The notes beneath the pieces are model-generated. The model saw only the letters and a list, made by a program, of their open reading frames with translations, was not told the DNA's origin and did no database searches. Positions 59,307 to 64,000 of a DNA stretch of 64,000 bases are shown piece after piece; the first letter of the stretch is position 1, and each line of letters begins with the position of its first letter. Where the stretch lies: positions 26,947,206 to 27,011,205 of the forward strand of contig NC_079419.1 in the NCBI RefSeq assembly GCF_026213295.1, in the 5' to 3' direction. This DNA comes from Gadus chalcogrammus. Taxonomy: Eukaryota; Chordata; Actinopteri; Gadiformes; Gadidae. The translations under genes were made by a program, and so were the position numbers.

Positions 59307-60077
59307 AGGTTGGGTATGGAATTGGCTTTTTTGGCAATTTTTGCAAAATTACTTGAAATCCTTATCATAACCCACTTACAGCCACTGAGTTAGAAGTACT
59401 GACATGAAAATTAAACAAGTCAATCATCTGTGGAACGGGCAGGGCTCGAAAGCTCCAGCCAATGACTTCCAGAGCCACGAGTTGCATTGGACAGTAAGTA
59501 CGTCAATCAAACGGTCGTACTGCACTCCCCCGCGCCCCGCGCGCGACCCCTTCGTGCAGTACTCGTGGCCCAGAGCTCGTGACCCAGAGCAAGCTCCTGT
59601 TTGTTGTTTTCCTGCGGTAGCTACTGGAACTAGTTAATCCACATTTGGACCTAGCAGTAGAAGACAATTTCCATGGCAGACAAGACGCCACCATCCCCAC
59701 CACCACCACCAGCAAAGGGAAGGAAAACTCTTTTTCAGAGAGTAATTGCTAATAAAAACGCTGAAAGAGAAAAACTGAAATCAAGAATACTCCTAGGCGC
59801 TGCTTATAGTAATGATGATAGTAATGATTTATGTGACCGTTAAATGTTAAGAATATCTGGTGCAACTTACAGCTGAATGTAGTACCATGTTGTTTAACGA
59901 AAACCTACGCTAGCCTGGCTCGCTCTCGCGCATCTGTGTTCGCGCTCGTGCATGATAGCGCATCCAGGTACTTGGAATGGGTGGAGTCAGAGTCAGCGTT
60001 GAAGGGGAGGGGGTAGGACCATTTGAGTTGTGTATTTTCAAAATCTGCTGGCGTTTCGCAAATCCCATACCCAACCT
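59307..60077. mobile_element. TTAA-flanked inverted-repeat element (Kolobok/piggyBac-like target), 771 bp
   Basis: Termini AGGTTGGGTATGG and CCATACCCAACCT, each next to TTAA (59303-59306 and 60078-60081). Removing the element and one TTAA restores the host frame as WTSLINHIQNIHSHD. It contains a GC-rich, CCAAT-bearing stretch (59450-59590) and a 56-codon open frame. Confidence 0.88.
59673..59843 (+). CDS. Small hypothetical protein in the TTAA element, 56 residues
   Basis: ATG in a fair context (TTTCCATGG), then MADKTPPSPPPPPAKGRKTL and a charged stretch (NAEREKLKSR) ending with TAA. The product is not recognised. It may be a first exon, or a remnant of a transposon-encoded or captured gene, since a promoter-like GC-rich block lies just upstream. 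Proline-rich and basic, without membrane segments. Confidence 0.35.
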   Translation: MADKTPPSPPPPPAKGRKTLFQRVIANKNAEREKLKSRILLGAAYSNDDSNDLCDR

Positions 60078-60733
60078 TTAATTAATGAGGTCCATATAGC
60101 CACTTTTTCAGCCCCGGTGGATGATGATGTTGCTGCCCAGTAGACATGGTTGCTGATGCCACGCCGCCACCTCTTAACCCATTTAGGCCTAAAGCGCCTG
60201 GAAAAAATGCCTGTAAAACCTGTAGGCGATTTCAGAAAAGCCCCCAAAACCTGAAGTTTTTCTAGAAATTCAGCAATTGTGTCAACGCCTACTAAATTAC
60301 TGATTTCTCAGCCCCTGTAACAGATAGGAACACAATTCAAAAAGTATTTGAGAGCTGACACCTGTGGCTTTCATGGGAAATTGAAGTTTTTCTTTACAAA
60401 TATTTACAATATTTACATACAGGTAGAAAAGTAAAAAAAATATGTAAAAGTGCAGGAACAGCACAAAACAGTAAAAAAAATAAAGTATAAAAAAGTGAAA
60501 TAATTATATAAGAAAGTAATAAAGTATATAATAACAAACATGGGAAGGGGAACAGACTGGGACTAAAACTGTAAACAGTCTGCGTTTTAAATTACATGCA
60601 CTTGTATGTGATGACTACTGAATAAAAGTATTATGCATAATACAAATACAATTGCATTCCATCCTAAGAAGTAGCGAAATTAAAAGATACAGGCTATAAT
60701 TTTGGAATGTATAGTAGCCTAGGCCTTATTGTT

Positions 60734-60860
60734 CTGGAGATCGCAGTTAGGTGTGAAATTCCAAAGAAGCTCTATTCTTTGGAAGAGATGTATTGCTAGT
60801 CTGGAGATCGCATTTACGTGTGACATTCCAGAGAAGCTTATCTGGTTTTACGCACCCGGG
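60734..60860. repeat. 67-bp diverged tandem duplication
   Basis: CTGGAGATCGCA at 60734 and 60801, each followed by a variant of GTGTGA(A/C)ATTCCA(A/G)AGAAGCT. Confidence 0.75.
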
Positions 60861-60957
60861 TGCTTTACGCATCTCCGGGACAGTAATACATCTCTTACAT
60901 ATAAACTGTCGTAATTTCTTATTACAGCATCATCACAATCAATAAGTATTACTATTG
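60820..60957 (+). repeat. 138-bp duplication, left copy
   Basis: GTGACATTCCAGAGAAGCTT through TTACTATTG. It is almost identical to 62404-62541, with one change seen (GTCGTAATT against GTCGTCATT). The pair brackets the hAT element. Confidence 0.93.
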
Positions 60958-60962
60958 ATAAG

Positions 60963-62390
60963 CAGTGTTGGGAACGTTACTTTAAAAAAGTAATTAGTTA
61001 TAGTTACTCACTACTTGTTCCAAAAAGTAACTGAGTTAGTAACTGAATTACTCTATAATAAAAGTAACTAGTTACCAGGGAAAGTAACTATTTGCGTTAC
61101 TTTAAAAAAAAGAAAGTTCCTATATGTGAAAGATTTGGATTTTTCTGAGCAGTTTTCACTTGGCCTGAATGTGTTAAATGGTTGAACTGCCCATTCAAGG
61201 CCCTGATATGCTTCCAACTGAGGCCCCGTCCACACTAACCCGGGTAAATCTACAAATGCATCAATATTCATCCGTTTAGTCCTTCCGTCCAAACTAAAAC
61301 AGAGAATTCCGACGCTGAAAACGATGCTTTTCGAAAACGATCGCTGAGGTGGATAAATGTGAAACCGATGGGTTCGCGTTGTAGTGTGGACAGACGGAGG
61401 CTTTCAGAAACGATGACGTTCGATTGCCATGACACTGCCATGACACTGCCACAAGCTTGCGCTATAGACCGAGAAGCTCATCAAAAGAATGGCAGGTGAA
61501 ATGCAAATGAGGATCTCTCTGTACATTGTACTAATTTATCTCCAGAAACAACTCGACGTATTGAGTCAAACATAATCGTTCTCCAACGCCGGAGGCGAGC
61601 GCTGTACTTAATGTTCTTAAGTGATGGTATAAAAAAACGAAAGACGACAGTTCAAACCGTCGCCTACTTGGAGCGGCGTTTCTGGACAAGACCGGGTCGA
61701 AAATGATTAACCAGCTGATCAACTGTGAATATCATCTGATCGTGCGCCTGTAATCTTAACAGAGAGGGGTGGCGAAGTAACGTAACCATGACAACAACTG
61801 TTTATCAAAATGATTTCTGTGTGGAACGTGGATGCAAAACATTGTGAAAACGATATGAAAACGATAGTGTGGACGGTGATCTTTTTCATTGTGGATGGGC
61901 GTTTTTACATTTACCCGGGTTAGTGTGGATGGGGCCTGGATTTCAATTTGCTTGGTTGCAAAGGCTGTGGAACATCTGCCAGATACTACAGAAAATTCCA
62001 ACTTTTCATCTGATTGCTCCGTACTCGCCATTTCTGCTGCTTCATCGATTCGGTTTGGTGTGTGCGTGGCGCGCGTGTCCTGGCTTGTGTGTAAAAACAC
62101 TGGCTCCGATTGGCCACCATGAAACATGACTCTGCCTTAGCCAATCATAATCGCTTATCTCGTTGTTAAACCACCCGGTCTCCTCACTAGCAGTTTGTGT
62201 TTGGAGCCAGGGATGCGTTCGGATTACGCAGTTTATTCAATCAATTCATAGTAACGCACTGCATTTTTCGTACAGTAACGGTAACGGCGTTGTAACGACG
62301 GAAATAGTAATTAGTTAGAATACCCCGTTACTGAAATAATAACGGCGTTACATAACGCCGTTCTTTTAAACGGCGCTATTCCCAACACTG
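60963..62390. mobile_element. Non-autonomous hAT element with a nested element, 1428 bp
   Basis: Starts CAGTGTTGGGAACGTTACTT and ends TATTCCCAACACTG, flanked by a perfect 8-bp duplication TTGATAAG (60955-60962 and 62391-62398). Terminal regions are rich in GTTACT/AGTAAC words, as in common fish miniature hATs. No transposase. Carries the element at 61221-61937. Confidence 0.93.
61221..61937. mobile_element. Inverted-repeat element nested in the hAT, 717 bp
   Basis: Ends AGGCCCCGTCCACACTAACC and, inverted, GGTTAGTGTGGATGGGGCCT, continuing as a long terminal repeat of about 28 bp (CCGGGTAAAT). No clear target duplication, so the superfamily is uncertain. No coding sequence recognised. Confidence 0.8.
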
Positions 62391-62403
62391 TTGATAAGTA
62401 TAA

Positions 62404-62541
62404 GTGACATTCCAGAGAAGCTTATCTGGTTTTACGCACCCGGGTGCTTTACGCATCTCCGGGACAGTAATACATCTCTTACATATAAACTGTCGTCATT
62501 TCTTATTACAGCATCATCACAATCAATAAGTATTACTATTG
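62404..62541 (+). repeat. 138-bp duplication, right copy
   Basis: Partner of 60820-60957. It runs up to the splice-donor region of the piggyBac transposase fragment. Confidence 0.93.
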
Positions 62542-62548
62542 TCCTTAC

Positions 62549-62831
62549 CTCCAGATGGCCGCAAATCTGTCCCGGGACATATTTCTGGCGAATTGCCAGT
62601 AAGAGATTCTTACTCTGTCGCCAGTAATCTCTTCGCACCGGCAACACAAGCAGCCCCATTCCATACTTCTTCTTCCTCGTCGTCATTCACGAATATGTGC
62701 CTTAACCATAATTCCCGGTCAATCGGTTCGTATTCGTCATCAAAGTACTCGGCCTCATCAACATCTTCGAAGCCGAGAAACTCCTCGAAATCGCTATCGT
62801 CAGAAAAGTCTTCAGTCTCAAAATCCGCCAT
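62549..62831 (-). pseudogene. piggyBac (PGBD-like) transposase fragment
   Basis: Starts MADFETEDFSDDSDFEEFLG, an acidic N-terminus typical of PGBD-like transposases. A stop and frame change follow near 62610, and the sequence then continues YWQFARNMSRDRFAAIWR to a splice donor (GTAAGG). NMSRDRF..I is a conserved piggyBac transposase segment that normally lies well over 100 residues downstream, so an internal deletion joined the two parts. The catalytic Asp motifs are absent. Confidence 0.75.
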
Positions 62832-63109
62832 ACTTGCTTGAAGAATTTTCTGAACTAAACTCACAAGGAACAAGTTGACACCTATATGTGTCTATTCTGA
62901 TGCATTTCGTTGGCCCAGAGGCCGACACTTTGGGCAAAAACCCCCCTTATACAGGAAAACGACACAAACGCTTTCCCGTCCTTAAAGGTAGAATGACGCA
63001 ACAGCGCCCCCGGCTTTAAAGGTAGAACAGCGGCAATGCTTTCCCGGCTTAAATGGGACAATGTTACAGTCCTTCTCTTTCGACACCTTTTCCAATTTCT
63101 TAGACAGAC

Positions 63110-63286
63110 CTAATGAACAAACAAAAAAAATCTGAAAAAATCAATCTGATGAAGAAGATGAATATGCGATGAAACCACACAATGACATAGTTTATTTCAC
63201 ATCCATGTGGACATGGATGTGAAATAATGACACAAGATAAATAAATTTGCAAACTAGAAATCCATTTAGTGAGACAATATGGTTGT
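63110..63286. other. Flanking DNA with a perfect palindrome
   Basis: Left of this lies the acceptor of the unnamed gene. It contains the 17-bp-arm palindrome at 63192-63227. No gene seen. Confidence 0.5.
63192..63227. repeat. Perfect 17-bp inverted repeat with 2-nt spacer
   Basis: Left arm TTATTTCACATCCATGT, spacer GG, right arm ACATGGATGTGAAATAA. No mismatches. Could form a cruciform or RNA hairpin; may be an element terminus or a replication-slip product. Confidence 0.95.
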
Positions 63287-63604
63287 TCAACAAAAAAAAT
63301 TCCGGGCACTGTTCCGTGCGAAATCCTCCACGATATCATCTAAGTCCAGTGCATTGGTAAGGTCGCTCTCAATTGCCATGAGAGAAAGTGCCTTGAGGCG
63401 TTTTTGTGACATTTGCGTCCTCAGTTCATTTTTTATCCTGGACAGAAGAGAGAATTCGTAGCAGTCCTTTTGGGGTTGCATCATCTCCAGGCTTGTTAAA
63501 TGATCTGAACTGAATAAATTCATTGCTTCAAAGCTCCACTTAGAGTTCGCCGTTGCTCCATGTTTAAATGACAGTGACTTGTTCGTGACCGGTCTCAAAT
63601 TCAC
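63287..63604 (-). pseudogene. hAT transposase C-terminal (dimerisation) fragment
   Basis: On -, LLSRIKNELRTQMSQKRLKA, then LSLMAIESDLTNALDLDDIV and EDFARNSARNFF. RIKN.LR..M.Q.RL..L..M.IE matches the C-terminal dimerisation region of ZMYM1-like hAT transposases. The usual ERTFS-like start of the domain is altered (CYEFSLLSR). No upstream catalytic part and no hAT ends seen within the window. Confidence 0.7.
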
Positions 63605-63733
63605 AAACTGAAATAGTGCCCCCTATTGATCTTTTTATTAATTTATTTACTCAGTAGCAATAGGCCTACTATTGCTGTTTTCGCTTGAATTTTTGTATTT
63701 CTCTACTGATTGCTTCGACAATGCAACATTAAA

Positions 63734-63774
63734 AGTTACTAACGGTGGGGTCCAGGGCCCCACTGTTAGTAACT
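63734..63774. repeat. 17-bp-arm inverted repeat, one mismatch
   Basis: Left arm AGTTACTAACGGTGGGG (63734-63750), 7-nt loop TCCAGGG, right arm CCCCACTGTTAGTAACT (63758-63774). The single mismatch would be a G-U pair in RNA. Confidence 0.93.
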
Positions 63775-63848
63775 TGCTTGGCTCTTGCTTGGCTCTTGCT
63801 TGCTTGGCTCTTGCTTGGCTCAGGGGGACCCAAGGGCCCCCCTGAGCC
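63773..63848. repeat. CTTGCTTGGCT tandem repeat followed by a GC-rich hairpin
   Basis: About four copies of an 11-bp unit lead into GGCTCAGGGGG (63817-63827), a 10-nt loop and CCCCCTGAGCC (63838-63848), a perfect 11-bp stem. GGGCCC-rich sequence continues to about 63860. Confidence 0.85.
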
Positions 63849-64000
63849 CTTGGGCCCCTGGGCATGTGCCCGGTGTGCCCGTGCAGTAATCCACCCATGC
63901 TCACTCCATGTACACTGTGGGAATATGGGGAGCATAATTTGGGCGAAAACATGGGTATTTTTTCTTTAGTTGACAACCTGACAACCTGCCCTGCAACAGA

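Larger units (their letters stand above)
60178..63057 (-). mobile_element. Degenerate piggyBac-like element
   Basis: The left end is TTAA (60174-60177) then CCCATTTAGGCCTAAAGC; the right end is GGCTTAAATGGG (63046-63057), an imperfect inverse. The right TTAA is degraded (GGGACAAT), but the host frame joins across the site as CNIV-KRW. It contains a piggyBac transposase fragment on - (62549-62831), a 138-bp duplication and a nested hAT element. Confidence 0.72.
58944..63109 (-). pseudogene. Spliced gene fragment of an unnamed multicopy family, interrupted twice
   Basis: Minus-strand exon 1: 63109-63058 (LSKKLEKVSKEKDCNIV), then piggyBac, 60177-60078 (KRWRRGISNHVYWAATSS...VAIWTSLI), then the TTAA element, 59306-59205 (NHIQNIHSHDNPAFPKCLHP, KKWFQP; donor GTGTGT). 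Exon 2: 59116-58944 (GTKALYKVEKILTNKRVL, KLSSKYQT, then after a one-base shift HSVILRFTPKNVVFPFIEML; donor GTATGT). Acceptors CATTAG before exon 1 and TTTAG before exon 2 fit. I recall similar predicted proteins in fish and invertebrates, always uncharacterised. Conserved His/Cys (HSHDNPAFPKC) suggest metal binding. Function unknown; the copy is dead. Confidence 0.62.

Noticed and set aside
61756..62129. Open frames on both strands in the element nested in the hAT
   Set aside because: They overlap terminal repeats of non-coding elements and match no transposase motif.

Overview
The window looks like teleost fish chromosomal DNA made almost entirely of mobile and tandem-repeat DNA. The evidence is spliced genes with GT/AG introns, an L2-type non-LTR retrotransposon whose first reading frame has an esterase-like domain, Merlin, hAT, pogo-like and piggyBac-like DNA transposons, and long (CA)n and (TTA)n tracts. 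No intact host single-copy gene, rRNA or tRNA was seen. The species cannot be fixed from the sequence alone.

Region 1 (1-14,740): a spliced plus-strand gene for a large protein with FEN1/XPG-like nuclease motifs and a C-terminal cysteine-rich CXC domain. It is cut by three DNA transposons: a 7.6-kb Merlin element (97-7689) and two hAT elements (8804-10092 and 11543-13509, the second with a further hAT-like element nested inside). The Merlin and both hATs have exact 8-bp target duplications. Collapsing the Merlin and second-hAT duplications gives an open frame across each site. The Merlin element carries a broken transposase on + and, divergently on -, a spliced CCDC106-like gene.

Region 2 (14,740-48,284): a 33-kb head-to-tail array. 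Four 'family B' units flank twenty 'family A' monomers (17,921-47,342). Both families have a left hairpin module of about 50 bp, a (TTA)n tract, a body, a short inverted copy of the left tip and a terminal hairpin. I infer that they are non-autonomous rolling-circle (Helentron/Helitron2-like) elements amplified into a satellite. Monomers fall into 1232-, about 1604-, 1267- and 1315-bp classes. A block of about 2.9 kb recurs at an offset of exactly 9013 bp, and one monomer holds a solo LTR. Nearly every monomer carries the same motifs in the same orientation: CRE, YY1, DR1-like and CTCF-like.

Region 3 (48,285-58,800): a pogo/Tigger-like element, then a plus-strand L2 retrotransposon (about 51,262-57,680) inserted into the first reading frame of an older minus-strand L2. 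The plus L2 is itself split by 'family C' (about 52,829-55,497), a third element with the same hairpin/(TTA)n architecture, in minus orientation with seven tandem left modules.

Region 4 (58,800-64,000): a minus-strand spliced gene fragment of an unnamed multicopy family, interrupted by a TTAA-flanked element (59,307-60,077) and a degenerate piggyBac (60,178-63,057). The piggyBac contains a hAT element that contains another inverted-repeat element. The window ends with a hAT C-terminal coding fragment and several strong palindromes.

Almost all genes are inactivated by frameshifts, stops or insertions. The nesting gives a relative chronology: the nuclease-CXC gene, the older L2 and the minus-strand gene fragment came first, then the Merlin, hAT, piggyBac and younger L2 insertions, then elements inside those.
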